Shown: positions 1-9,541 of the stretch, in pieces
Numbering within the stretch: position 1 is the stretch's first letter
Layout of the letters: each line of letters begins with the position of its first letter
Assembly: GCA_049487715.1 (NCBI GenBank)
Contig: CP150566.1
Coordinates: 496,001 to 560,000 of the forward strand
Length of the DNA: 64,000 bases
Direction of reading: 5' to 3'
Origin: Pycnococcus provasolii
Taxonomy: Eukaryota > Chlorophyta > Pseudoscourfieldiophyceae > Pseudoscourfieldiales
The notes under the pieces: model-generated
The model's database searches: none
Seen by the model: the letters and a program-made list of their open reading frames with translations, nothing else
What the model was told of the DNA's origin: nothing
Position numbers and translations under genes: made by a program

Positions 1-1214
1 CCGCATCGTAATTCGTGAGGAACGAACCCACAATCTTAAGATTAGCGAGAGGATCGTCCGATGCTGATGGCGTGGAGCTCGCATTCGTGTCGCCAAAATA
101 AAGCGCGAGCTCGCGAAGATTCGATAGCGTTGTCTCCGTAGCCTGCTTCAACTCGTGCACCTTTATCTGAGCATCGGTGCAGAATGTCGCCGTCGCTTCG
201 TGGAAACGGTCGAGATCCACAGACGTCGCCGTCGGGGAGCCATCCTGTTCATGATTGGATATCTCACGCTCGACGCTTGCGTAGCCGTTCGTGAGAGACT
301 CGACCTGGCCGGTAGCAATCTGAAGGTTCAAATTGAGCACCTTCTTTGTCGCCGCAAGTTCGGAGCTCAGCAGCGCGGCAGTCGCACTCCTCTTCAGAAC
401 CTGCCTCACGACAAAATGAAGCAGACTTACCTTCCTGTCCACGCCAGACTTCACATCTCGCAGCTGTAGGAGCGTCTCGAGGTGAAAACCTGCGGCACCA
501 CCACGGTACGTTCCTGCATTCAGATGATTGCCAGACGCCAGCACCGTCTGAAGGAGAAGCTTGAAGTCCTTGCTTGCCATCACCGACTTGATTGCAGCAT
601 CAACGGTGCCCAGCGTTGCACGGATCGAGGCAATGCGTTCGTCGAGTGTTGCACGGAACAACATCACCTTGATTCTTTCTGCGAGACGTGGCACGTCCTT
701 TATCACAAGGAAGAACTGCTCGACCGTTCCGAGCAGAGTTGGGTCGCCCTTGTGACCCTCAATCATCTGGACTTCCTCGCGTGATGGCATCGCCTCCTTC
801 AGCGTCTCGAGAGCTTCGACGCTTAGGTCACAATCATCCATCCGCAGGAGCGCACTTCGAATGCCCTCGTGCTTCAGCTTTTTGATGGCTGCAAGCTTGA
901 TGCTCAAATTGTACGCGCGCTTCGTCTCGACGAGCTGCACCACCTCCTTCATTTTCTTCTCCCTGGGCGACGGCAACCTTGCGCTCTTTGGCTTTGGTTC
1001 CTCTTTCTGGAACAGCGTCTCAAGCTCCTTGAGATCCAGGTCGGGCTGCTCAGCATCAGTTTTCCAAACGCCAGTCCCATGCACAGCCTTACCGAGCGCC
1101 TTCCAGTGCACACTTTTGAATTGATTCGTTTTAGGCATCATCGCGGGTGTCAACCTCGATCCAGGCGGAGGCGGTGGCGGCGGCGGTCCCTTCCTGCCAC
1201 CTGGAGGTGGAGGG

Positions 1215-1246
<32 letters not shown>

Positions 1247-3550
1247 ACCCGACCTGCCGCCTGGTGGCGGTGGTGGCGGCGGCGGCGGTGGAGGCGGCGT
1301 TGGTGGAGGAGCCTTTGTTCCACTTGCAGCTGGTGGCGATGGTGCTGACGGTGGCGTTGGCGGCCGAGGCGGTGCGATAGCTGCGGATGCACTTTGCAGA
1401 GTCGGTGGTGGCGATGCTTTCTTTTCACGTGAAGAAGGAGGGGCTGGCGGCGAAACGGGCTTCGTTGATTTGGATGCTGAAGATGGGTGTGAGGACGACG
1501 GCGATGTTGACGACGACGACGCAGGCGAAGACGACGATACCGGATCATTCTTATCTGTAGCAGCACTCTTAACAGCTGACGAGGGAACGAGCACAAAACC
1601 TTCCTTTGACTTTGACGGCATTTTTGCGGCAGAACCATACGTGCTTTTTGAAGAATCCGAGGGCACAAGCATCATACCATGCGGGATTGCCACCCTTGCA
1701 GATTTTACCTCAGCATCCAATGCACGCAAAGCGCCGTGAGCATCCTCCGTCGCAAAGTGCAAGCTTGAATCAATTCGCGTACCTTCTTTGTTTGTTGTTC
1801 GCACCTGAACAAAGAATTCGGCAAGATGCCGTGGACGCATAAAGATTATGTCCATGTACGTCCGACGCGCACGTGCCACACCCCACTCGCGAACATGGCG
1901 CAGCGGTACTTGCAGAATTGCGTCGGCATCCACTTCATCGGCGTTGTCGTCGGTGAAGAGCGCATTTGTATGGAGTGCCTTGGCAGGCTCCGTCTTACAG
2001 ACGCGTATTCCAGCATTGGCAACTTGAAGAAAGGCATCGTCTCCCTGCGAGAGGCTTGGGCTGAGCAATCCAGTACTATCAGCAATGAGTTTGACCCACT
2101 TGCCGTAGCGCGGAGTGATTATCGCAGGAAGAGGCGTGATAGGAGGTGTAATCGCGGGAACTCCGACGACGACCGTACGGCGATTGTAGCGCAGGCATCT
2201 TCGCACGAGCCATAGCAGAGTCAGAACGAGCGCGGCCATGATCACAAACCCCAGTGGCGATGCAAGCGACGGGTGAGCGAGAACCAAGACGTTCCCACAC
2301 GGCGCCACGTCGCTGCCAAAGAGCCTCGTGACGAAATCTCCTCCCACGAAAGCAACCGAGGCTGTGCAAATCTTGGTAGAAGGTGGCAGGTGTAAGCGAC
2401 CCGTATCATCTTCGATTCTTGGCTCTGCTGCGGAAGCGTCGGAAGGAGTGCCCGATGCGCAATGTCGCGTACTTGTGTCCGTCACAGGTTTGGATTCTAT
2501 GCCAGCAACGTGCTCCGCCAAGTCATCTGCGCCGACATGCCTGATAGGCATGTCGGCGTTGGCTTCGGTGAATGTAGCATCCACGTCGCTTCGTACATCC
2601 GCGGCTTCTGTAGAACCATCACCAAAAGATACCTCAGAGGCACGCTGAATCGACGACGCCACGTTTCCCTTGACGCTTACCGCGCGAGAAGCGACGTTGG
2701 ACCCCTCATCGCTGCGTGACGCTTTTGTGCTTAGCTTACCCAATGCGTCGTCTGACGTCGTCGTTCGATCGGTGGGTGCGGTGGTTATGAATGCCTCGGC
2801 GCGGGTGTCATCCGAGGAGTCATTTGCTGTGGTAGGCGAAGCGGTTGGTGGAGTTATAGGCGGCTCAGGGGAAGTCTTGCTTGTGATGTCGACTGTAGTG
2901 GTAGGTGGAGCGGTGGGTGCGATTATGGGCGGTGTCGTCGGCGAAGGCTCCGCGCGAGTGTCACCAGAGGCGTCGACGGAGGCAGCAGCAGTGGCCGGTG
3001 CGTCGGCTGGCGGCGGTGTCGTCGGCGGAGGCTCCGCGCGAGTGTCACCAGAGGCGTCGACGGAGGCAGCAGCAGTGGCCGGTGCGTCGGCTGGCGGCGG
3101 TGTCGTCGGCGAAGGCTCCGCGCGAGTGTCACCAGAGGCGTCGACGGAGGCAGCAGCAGTGGCCGGTACGTCGGCTGGCGGCGGTGTCGGCGGCGGAGGC
3201 TCCGCGCGAGTCGTCTTAGCACTGACATTGACAATACTCGGGTCAAGCAAACTCTGCGCAATCAACCGCTGCGAGCTCGCTTGCGCCTCCGGCTCCGGCT
3301 CCGGTATTTTTTTCGCTTTCTCTTTCTCATACCTCCATCTGATTTCCCTAGCAAAGCGGTCACGTTCAAACCTGTCCTGTTCCTGGCTTGCTCGCAGTGA
3401 CTCTTCGCGCATGCGTCTTTGTTTTTCGCGTAGTTCTGGCGGTCTGTCCTTGTTGCTGTCTCTGTACGTGAACGTCTTGCGCGGGTTATCCGCTGAGAAC
3501 TTAAGTCTTCTCCTTTGCGGCCCCTTTATTATTATTATTAACAGGCTCAT
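1..3550 (-). CDS. Membrane-anchored formin (FH1-FH2), C-terminus beyond window
   Basis: Formins nucleate and processively elongate actin filaments; FH1 recruits profilin-actin and the FH2 dimer caps the barbed end. On the minus strand one frame is open from the ATG at 3550 to base 1. In order it encodes a charged helical N-terminus, a Pro/Ala/Thr-rich region with 28-residue repeats, a transmembrane helix (about 2205-2258, core GFVIMAALVLTLLWLV) followed by Arg-rich residues, a roughly 130-residue segment resembling a PH/PTB-type fold, a Ser/Pro linker, polyproline FH1 (about 1150-1430) and FH2 (1-1138). FH2 is recognised by GNHLNAGTYRGGAAGFHLE and by LRELALYFGD near the window edge. The TM-FH1-FH2 order resembles plant class I formins, but the N-terminus (MSLLIIIIKG) is a poor signal peptide, so an upstream exon may be missing. 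The FH2 end lies outside the window. Family is certain; the start is not. Confidence 0.9.
2530..2558. repeat. Perfect 13-bp inverted repeat with 3-nt loop
   Basis: The arms at 2530-2542 and 2546-2558 are perfectly complementary around a three-base GAT spacer. It lies inside the formin open frame (encoding ADMPIRHVGA), so it is not an intergenic terminator. Confidence 0.85.
2928..3205. repeat. 84-bp tandem repeat inside the formin gene
   Basis: Copies begin at 2928, 3012, 3096 and 3180 (last one partial), an exact 84-bp period with few substitutions. In the formin frame this is a 28-residue Ala/Thr/Pro/Glu-rich unit containing DTRAEP. A degenerate earlier copy (DDTRAE) lies near 2810. The unit length is a multiple of three, so copy-number change would keep the frame. 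Confidence 0.9.
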
Positions 3551-3906
3551 CAACACCCAGGCCCAACAAGTTCATGTCCAAAGTACCTAAGTCACCACCA
3601 AAGTCCTCCAAGCTCCACGTCCACGTCCACGTCCACGTCCACGTCCACGTCCGGAGACGGAGACGTCGGTGACGCCATGGCAAGGACACGAACACACGAG
3701 CCACGAGGGTGGCAAGGCGCCACGTGCAAACCTTCACCGTCTAAGGGGGAGGCGCCCCCGGGGGAACCCTAATCCCCTAACCCTAATCCCCTAATAGGGT
3801 ATTAGGGCTACTTCCTAGGGTTAGGGTTAGGGCCGCCGCCTTGTTCATTCCGCCGCCATTCGTTCCCCCGCCAGGCCTACCTAATAAGAAGAAGGTAACA
3901 CTTAAC
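3551..3906. promoter_or_regulatory. Divergent promoter region with telomere-like block
   Basis: This sits between the formin (-) and NOL12 (+). It contains a GTCCAC hexanucleotide microsatellite (about 3613-3652) and, at about 3766-3834, CCCTAA-type units followed by TTAGGG-type units. The two arms are head-to-head, so TTAGGG reads toward each flanking gene. The promoter role is inferred from position and recurrence elsewhere in the window. Confidence 0.5.
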
Positions 3907-4641
3907 ATGGTTGCTCAGAAGCACGACTCCTTTAAGCACTCCTCTCCTGCTCGAAGTCGTGGTGGTGGTGGTAGGAGTGGTGGTGGTAGGAGTGGTGGTG
4001 GTAGGAGTGGTGGTGGTAGGAGTGGTGGTGGTAGGAGTGGTGGTGCTTCCACCAGTAAGAAGTTTAAAGGAAGGCCGCGCATCGGGGCTGTCTCCCATGT
4101 CGCCGTCGGAGGCGTCGTGAAGTTCGACCCCGCGGCGCGCCGCGAGTACGTCACCGGGTTCGCCAAAAGAAAAGCGCAAAGACGCAAGGACGCAACCATC
4201 GCACTGGCGAAAAAGGCGCAGGCGGAGAAGCTACAGGCGCGCAAGAGTGTGCGCGAGGAGAGGGCGAGCAAACTGCGTGAGGTTGGATTCCAGTTTGAAG
4301 AACAGGACCAAGCGCGCGAGGAGGCGAGGGGGAGAATGGCTTCGACGCGTGAGCTACCCGGTGCATCCCAGGCGACGTATGGCGAAGTGGCGGTAGTAAC
4401 CGAGCCCATGACACTAGCCGACGAGCCTGGTGCGACTGGTGGCTCCGCACCCAGACCAAAGTCGTTACGAGGAGATATGCCGGCGCCAACAATTACTAAG
4501 CAGCCTCGGAGGAGCGAAAAGGCGCTTCTTAGAGCTGGGCAGAAGATCCTTGCAAAAGGAAAAAAGACAGGCCCTGCTCGTTCGAAAAAGTCGTCGGGCG
4601 CGTCCGGTGGCAAGACGAAACGGCGAAATCTAAAGCGATAA
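3907..4641 (+). CDS. NOL12/Rrp17-family nucleolar rRNA-processing protein
   Basis: NOL12/Rrp17 proteins act in the nucleolus in pre-rRNA 5' end processing during large-subunit maturation. The 244-residue product carries the family signature: FDPAARREYVTGFAKRKAQR followed by a Lys/Arg-rich helix (KKAQAEKLQARKSVREERAS). A Gly-Gly-Gly-Arg-Ser repeat (RSGGG, about five units, 3960-4045) precedes it, and a Lys/Arg-rich tail (KTKRRNLKR) gives a plausible nuclear/nucleolar signal. The start is the first ATG in frame; the frame is open upstream but has only a TTG. The downstream FtsHi gene is convergent, with stops 170 bp apart. Confidence 0.85.
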   Translation: MVAQKHDSFKHSSPARSRGGGGRSGGGRSGGGRSGGGRSGGGRSGGASTSKKFKGRPRIGAVSHVAVGGVVKFDPAARREYVTGFAKRKAQRRKDATIALAKKAQAEKLQARKSVREERASKLREVGFQFEEQDQAREEARGRMASTRELPGASQATYGEVAVVTEPMTLADEPGATGGSAPRPKSLRGDMPAPTITKQPRRSEKALLRAGQKILAKGKKTGPARSKKSSGASGGKTKRRNLKR

Positions 4642-4811
4642 CGAGATGTGTGACCAGCACCTCAGTGAAATGTACACGATCCTCATGTAACCATATTCAA
4701 GTCGTCATATGCACAAGTTCTTTTCAAATCGTCTACAAAATGAACATTCGTGTGTGTGGCACAACGGGCGGGGCGGTGGCAAGAAGAAGAAGATACGCGC
4801 CTTCCTTCCAT

Positions 4812-7800
4812 TCACCGCAGTTTCGTCGCACCCATTTCGGCGAAGCGAGTCTGCAGCTTCTGCAGCGTCGGACTGTCTTCCATGAGAGTGCGGTGCTTCG
4901 GAAGCTCAGCCTCCTCCTTCTTGCGCCTCTCCTCTCCTCTCTCCTGCGTCTCTTCATCAGGTGTGAGGAACACGGGAGTGAAGGGAAGGCGTCCCTTGTA
5001 TCCCTTGCGGTGTCGAACGCCGTACGGCGAGAAAAATTTTCTGTAATGGTCAACGTTCATCATCCAGAATTTCGGATCACTTGGGCCCACCTCGAAGCCA
5101 CCCTTGTCCCAGCCAGAGTAGTGCTCTCCCATCTCGGTGGAGCCAGCGATATGGTGATTCCACTCGTCGAGGTTATTTCCCTGGAATATGGCGTAGCCCT
5201 CGTCGGAGATCTCAACCGTGCGAGGCATCCAGAGGGGCTCGCCCACGTGCACCTGGTTCGGATCAGCCGTCGGGTCGTGCGACCTCTCGAATTTCCACGG
5301 ATGCGGACCCTCGAGAGGAGCCAGGTTTGTTGCGTCCCACTTGGCGCCTTCTCCGTGTCGATTCACCTGCTCCTTTGCCAACTCGTGTGCCTTGCGGCCA
5401 ACGCCCGCCGCATCCCACTCCTGTTCGCGCATAATCTGGCGGAACCAAGGCTCGGTCAAGACCGTACTCGTTCGGGCATGCTCGCCGTGGATGATGCGCT
5501 CCAGGGGCGTGGAGTTGTACATCATGTTCGGGTACTGGATCGCGAATGTGCAGAAAGCAACCTTGGATCCAATGCGAGCCTCCTTCTCCCTTCGTCGGAA
5601 GTCCTCGCTCAGACGGTACATGTTTCCCTCCCTGGGCGGGCGCTCCTGCGCAAACACCACCGTGCCATTGCTCGCATTCGCATGCACAGATCGCACGCGA
5701 CCTGCACGATCGATGCTCTCCTTGTGCTCCTCAAGCAGCTCGCGGATTCGACCACCCTCCACTCGCGCATTTTCGTTCGTCGCGAGCTCCTCGGCAATGA
5801 TTTGGATCACGGGAAGTAGCTTTAGCACGCGCTCCTTTGCACCCTCGTAGGCAACAGCTTGCACCTGCAGAATGCCAATGTCGATCGACGTCAGAACGTG
5901 GTCGAGAAGGGCGTGCGTGGGATCAACCTTGTGCGTATCCTTTGGCCCGATTTTGCCCTGTGCCCATCGAACGGCGGATGTACGATCAGCCACGAACTCG
6001 TCCGTGTTGAAGACACTTAGCGGATCCTCCCACGCGTTTTGCACCTCCGACATCTTGCGGTGCTTGCCGTCGTCGCTTGAGCGCAACGTGCGATCCTTCG
6101 GCTTACCCCATCCTTTGCCGAGCAGCCCAGATCGCTCTTTGGGAGGCAGTCCTCCGCTTTCCATCACAATCCACCGCGCAAATTCCGCGCACACCCACGT
6201 TTCGTTTGCGGTAAATGGCGTGACGCCCGCCTTGCCGTATAGCACTTCCTCAATCGCGCGACCTGTGTAATTGAGCTCAATCTCGCGGAAGTAGTTTGGC
6301 AGCAGGTCCGTCATGCGAATGTCAATAGGCCCGGGCTTGTTTGGCTTGCCTTCCCTGTTCAGGTACAGATACGGCTCAATTTCAATACGCGCCGGAATCT
6401 GGTCAGTGGGATTCACGCTGACGTAGTTGACATCGTCGCCCTCGTACGCTCCACAGACGGCGCGCGCGGCATAGATGAGCGATACGTGACTGCGCACACG
6501 AGTGCCCACGGGCATGGGCATTCTGTTCAGGCCGATGGTGTACCTGTCGAATGCCTTCATGAAGTCTCGGTAATTAGCCTCTCTTCTCCCCTCGCGAACG
6601 GTGATGATCGCCGTCTCGTTCAGCAAGTTCACGAGCTCGGCGCCGCTAAATCCGGACGTTACCCTTGCCATGTCCTCGAACATCTGTTCGCGCACCTTGT
6701 CGTCCTTCGGGAGGCTTCCAAGATACCGCTTGCCGTGAACTTGGAGAATCTTCTTGCGATTCGACTCGTTCGGCTCCGTCACCGCAATGATCATATCAAA
6801 CCTGCCCGAACGAAGGAGAGCCTGGTCGAGAGATTCAGGTCGGTTTGTGGCAGCCATGAAGATGATGCCCTCGTTCGACGACTTGCCCGTGTCCGGGTCG
6901 ACGCTGCCGTCAAGCTCGTAGAGCATGCGTATGAGCCCCATCTCTCGCTCACGCGAGCCGCTGTCGAGATCACCCTGTCCCAGCGGCCGTCGTGCCGCGC
7001 CAATCGTGTCAATCTCATCGATGAAAACAATGCTCGGTTTGGCAGCACGCGCTTGCTTGAACAGGTCAGCCATGCGGCTGGCTGCGATGCCCTCGTACAT
7101 CTCCACGAACTCGCTTCCCGAGATGGAGAAGAAGGGAACTCCAGCCTCTCCGGCGATGGCGCGAGCCACCATCGTCTTCCCTGTTCCCGGCGGTCCGTAG
7201 AGAAGAATTCCCTTCGGTGGTTCGATATCCATCTCCTCGTAAAGAGGACTCGTCTTCATGAACGCGTTGATGGCATCCTTCAGAGGCTCCAGGACGTGGT
7301 CGATGCCCGCGACGTCGTCGAAAAGCACGCCTGTGGTGCCACGTCCTCCGATGCCAAAGTTAAGGTTTTCCTTGTCAAGGATCTGCTCTTGGAACAGCGG
7401 GTCGTCGACGTCGAGGTTGAAGATTTTCGCGCGCGCCTTGATGAAAGCCTCCTCCACCTCCTCCTGCTCCGGCTTGCCTGGCTCGGGGATGAGCGGCACG
7501 ATAAAGTCGTACACGGCACGCACAGCCATGGCGAAGAGGATGGTCTTTGCCTGCGTGAATGCGATGGCGTAGTACGCGTGCGGTGCGTGTGGCACCATGG
7601 CAAGGTGGCACGTCGAGTGCTTGAAGAAGTTGGGAACGGCGCGTCCCTCGTGGTCAATCTGTGGCCACGTGTTTTTGATGAGCGACATGAAGTGCCCGTC
7701 GTCCCACACATCGGCGGGAAGGTAGCAGAGAAATCGCTCCTTCTCCACGCTCAGCTCAGGGTTCTCGCTGGAGGAGAGGTACTGCCTCATGGTGCTGAAG

Positions 7801-8624
7801 TTCGGCTCGAACGTCTGTCCCTCTCGGCTTGTTTCCCACCCCTGCGAGACAACCTCGACGATGGCCATGTCGCCGTCGCCATACATCCAGATACGCTTGA
7901 CACGTCTTTTCGTGAGCAGCTGCAGCAGCTTGGCGTAGCTGATGATGGCGCTACCCGTCGGAGGCACGGAGTGGTGCAGGCCTTTGGCATCCTTGTAGAA
8001 CCCAATTGCCTTGGTCTTGTAGTCGTCAAACTTCCACTCGAGCGAGCGCGTGTTGGTGCGTTTGTGGATTCTCGGCTTTTCCTCGAGTACGAATTCGTCG
8101 TCGGCGAGAGTCTTCTGGAAGAGCGCGTTCTTTTTCTTTCCACTCATGATAGGCGCCTGCTGCTGCTGCTGCTGCTGCTGGGGAAGACTGACTTGTGCTG
8201 CTGCCGCAGAGGATGACGTGGTTGTGGGTGTGGTACGTTGAGGACTCGTCGTCACTGGAGCTTGCACGTTTTCTTCCTCTTCATTATCGTCGTCTTCGTC
8301 TTCGTCGTCTTCGTCTTCGTCGTCGTCGACATCCCGCGCACGAGCAAGTAAGACGACGCCCATGAGACTATTATTACCATGAGCACGACGACGACGACGG
8401 CAAGAGTTATTAAGAACATTAATACTAGAGGAGGATGCCGCAGTCCCCGTACTACTACCACGAGAAGAAGAAGTGTGAGAAACACGAAAACTGCTATGAC
8501 TCCTCCCATGTGAGGCACTACAACTCACATGAGCATGAGCACGACGACATGATGAAGGGAACACGCAGACGTGAGCCCTTAAACGCAACGAAGGACGCAT
8601 ATTCACGGTGTGTTGCGCCGCCAT
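4812..8624 (-). CDS. Large FtsHi-type (protease-inactive) AAA+ FtsH homologue, plastid
   Basis: The AAA+ module is clearly FtsH-like. It has Walker A GPPGTGKT (about residue 476), the FVEMYEG pore-region segment, Walker B VFIDEID, and the sensor/second-region motif [19 protein letters not shown]. Where FtsH has the zinc-binding HEXXH helix, this protein reads [13 protein letters not shown] (about residue 713), so it cannot be a metalloprotease of the usual kind. Plants and green algae have such FtsHi proteins, some of them in the plastid Ycf2/FtsHi import-motor complex; the 1270-residue length recalls the long FtsHi5 class, but that assignment is inferred. The N-terminus is Arg/Ser-rich and transit-peptide-like, then an Asp/Glu-rich tract (about 8268-8335) and a polyglutamine run (8157-8180). 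The C-terminal extension after the AAA+ core is long and without a recognised domain. Confidence 0.85.
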   Translation of the reverse strand: MAAQHTVNMRPSLRLRAHVCVFPSSCRRAHAHVSCSASHGRSHSSFRVSHTSSSRGSSTGTAASSSSINVLNNSCRRRRRAHGNNSLMGVVLLARARDVDDDEDEDDEDEDDDNEEEENVQAPVTTSPQRTTPTTTSSSAAAAQVSLPQQQQQQQQAPIMSGKKKNALFQKTLADDEFVLEEKPRIHKRTNTRSLEWKFDDYKTKAIGFYKDAKGLHHSVPPTGSAIISYAKLLQLLTKRRVKRIWMYGDGDMAIVEVVSQGWETSREGQTFEPNFSTMRQYLSSSENPELSVEKERFLCYLPADVWDDGHFMSLIKNTWPQIDHEGRAVPNFFKHSTCHLAMVPHAPHAYYAIAFTQAKTILFAMAVRAVYDFIVPLIPEPGKPEQEEVEEAFIKARAKIFNLDVDDPLFQEQILDKENLNFGIGGRGTTGVLFDDVAGIDHVLEPLKDAINAFMKTSPLYEEMDIEPPKGILLYGPPGTGKTMVARAIAGEAGVPFFSISGSEFVEMYEGIAASRMADLFKQARAAKPSIVFIDEIDTIGAARRPLGQGDLDSGSREREMGLIRMLYELDGSVDPDTGKSSNEGIIFMAATNRPESLDQALLRSGRFDMIIAVTEPNESNRKKILQVHGKRYLGSLPKDDKVREQMFEDMARVTSGFSGAELVNLLNETAIITVREGRREANYRDFMKAFDRYTIGLNRMPMPVGTRVRSHVSLIYAARAVCGAYEGDDVNYVSVNPTDQIPARIEIEPYLYLNREGKPNKPGPIDIRMTDLLPNYFREIELNYTGRAIEEVLYGKAGVTPFTANETWVCAEFARWIVMESGGLPPKERSGLLGKGWGKPKDRTLRSSDDGKHRKMSEVQNAWEDPLSVFNTDEFVADRTSAVRWAQGKIGPKDTHKVDPTHALLDHVLTSIDIGILQVQAVAYEGAKERVLKLLPVIQIIAEELATNENARVEGGRIRELLEEHKESIDRAGRVRSVHANASNGTVVFAQERPPREGNMYRLSEDFRRREKEARIGSKVAFCTFAIQYPNMMYNSTPLERIIHGEHARTSTVLTEPWFRQIMREQEWDAAGVGRKAHELAKEQVNRHGEGAKWDATNLAPLEGPHPWKFERSHDPTADPNQVHVGEPLWMPRTVEISDEGYAIFQGNNLDEWNHHIAGSTEMGEHYSGWDKGGFEVGPSDPKFWMMNVDHYRKFFSPYGVRHRKGYKGRLPFTPVFLTPDEETQERGEERRKKEEAELPKHRTLMEDSPTLQKLQTRFAEMGATKLR

Positions 8625-9541
8625 GCTTCCTAAAAAAGTGCAAATGCCACCGAGAACAACGTTGCCCGAGGGTTATCCAAAACCTCCACCTGGGGGGGCA
8701 GGAAAAAAGGGGGCCTTTTTCGTCTACTTTTTAGCTAGGGTTTTCGACTTTTAGTGCCAGCCTTGGGGAGTTGGGGGACCTGGGACAGACAGGGGAGGGG
8801 CGGACTCTGGGGCAGGGGATCCCTTTGGGGACCCACCCTTGCACCATGTAAGATTTACGTTCCAAAGAGGAATCCCCGAAATTGCACGAGGGGTGCGACG
8901 GTTCGTCTCCCCCCGAACGAGCTCGAAATCTTAACAAACATTGGAAGGAGGGTCGGCGAACCGGCACTTCGATTCACACGGAGCTTAAGGTGAAAGATGG
9001 AGGGCGATGAGGCGTAAGTGTCATATGCTCATATGGACGCTGCACACGTCTCTTTTTGTTTCCTTCTATCCTATGAGCAGGTGCAGGTGCTCAGAGGTTG
9101 GCTCACTCAGAGACTCGTACGAGGGCGAGCTCGGCCCATAGATAGATATATGGTGCCTCGAGGCTCATACCTATAGATAGATATAGCGTGCACCGGTGAC
9201 CTTACACCTAAGGTACCTTATTCTTACATAGCACTGATTTTTAATTCCCGCCTTTACCATAGTCTAAAAAATAAACCTGAGAGAGACGTTGAGATTTGGA
9301 TGGGACACACTGCAGTATGTGGCTTTCTTACACTCCGTTCGCGAGGTTTTGCACCTTAAGCTGAGAGCTGAGAGCTGCCGCAAGCGCTTCGTTCAGGCTC
9401 TTGAGTGAGTTGCTCTGCTCTTCCTAATAAAGGTTATATTTCGAATTTTGAAAACCTCGAGGGTATTCAAAAACCTCAGTCACCTTCATTGAGGGTTCAT
9501 TCTTTGCTCAGCAGCTTCATTCGCATTTATTATTTTGAAGG
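8625..9541. other. Intergenic region between divergent FtsHi and HAP2-like genes
   Basis: No convincing coding region. A single plant telo-box-like motif (TAGGGTTTT) lies near 8736, followed by G-rich tracts. A short duplicated TAGATAGATATA element occurs at about 9140 and 9175. Confidence 0.5.

Noticed and set aside
1150-1668. 172-codon minus-strand Arg/His-rich ORF
   Set aside because: It is an out-of-frame reading of the formin FH1/linker region; the true frame gives polyproline and continues into FH2.
2530-2558. Rho-independent terminator
   Set aside because: The hairpin lies within a continuous eukaryotic coding frame and has no T-tract.
2670-3590. 306-codon plus-strand Ala/Val/Gly-rich ORF
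   Set aside because: It is antisense to the formin repeat region; open only because of the GC-rich 84-bp repeat.
3501-3737. 78-codon minus-strand ORF with a TWTWTW run as an upstream formin exon
   Set aside because: It has an in-frame stop before the formin frame and I see no convincing splice sites joining them; kept only as a remote possibility for the missing N-terminus.
3766-3834. Chromosome end or telomere
   Set aside because: Blocks are short, degenerate, present in both orientations and interspersed with genes throughout the window, so this is not a telomere.
4650-5819. 389-codon plus-strand ORF
   Set aside because: Antisense to the FtsHi C-terminal region; no motif.
6486-8216. 576-codon plus-strand ORF
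   Set aside because: It lies antisense to the FtsHi gene whose minus-strand frame has clear AAA+ motifs; composition is that of a complementary-strand shadow.
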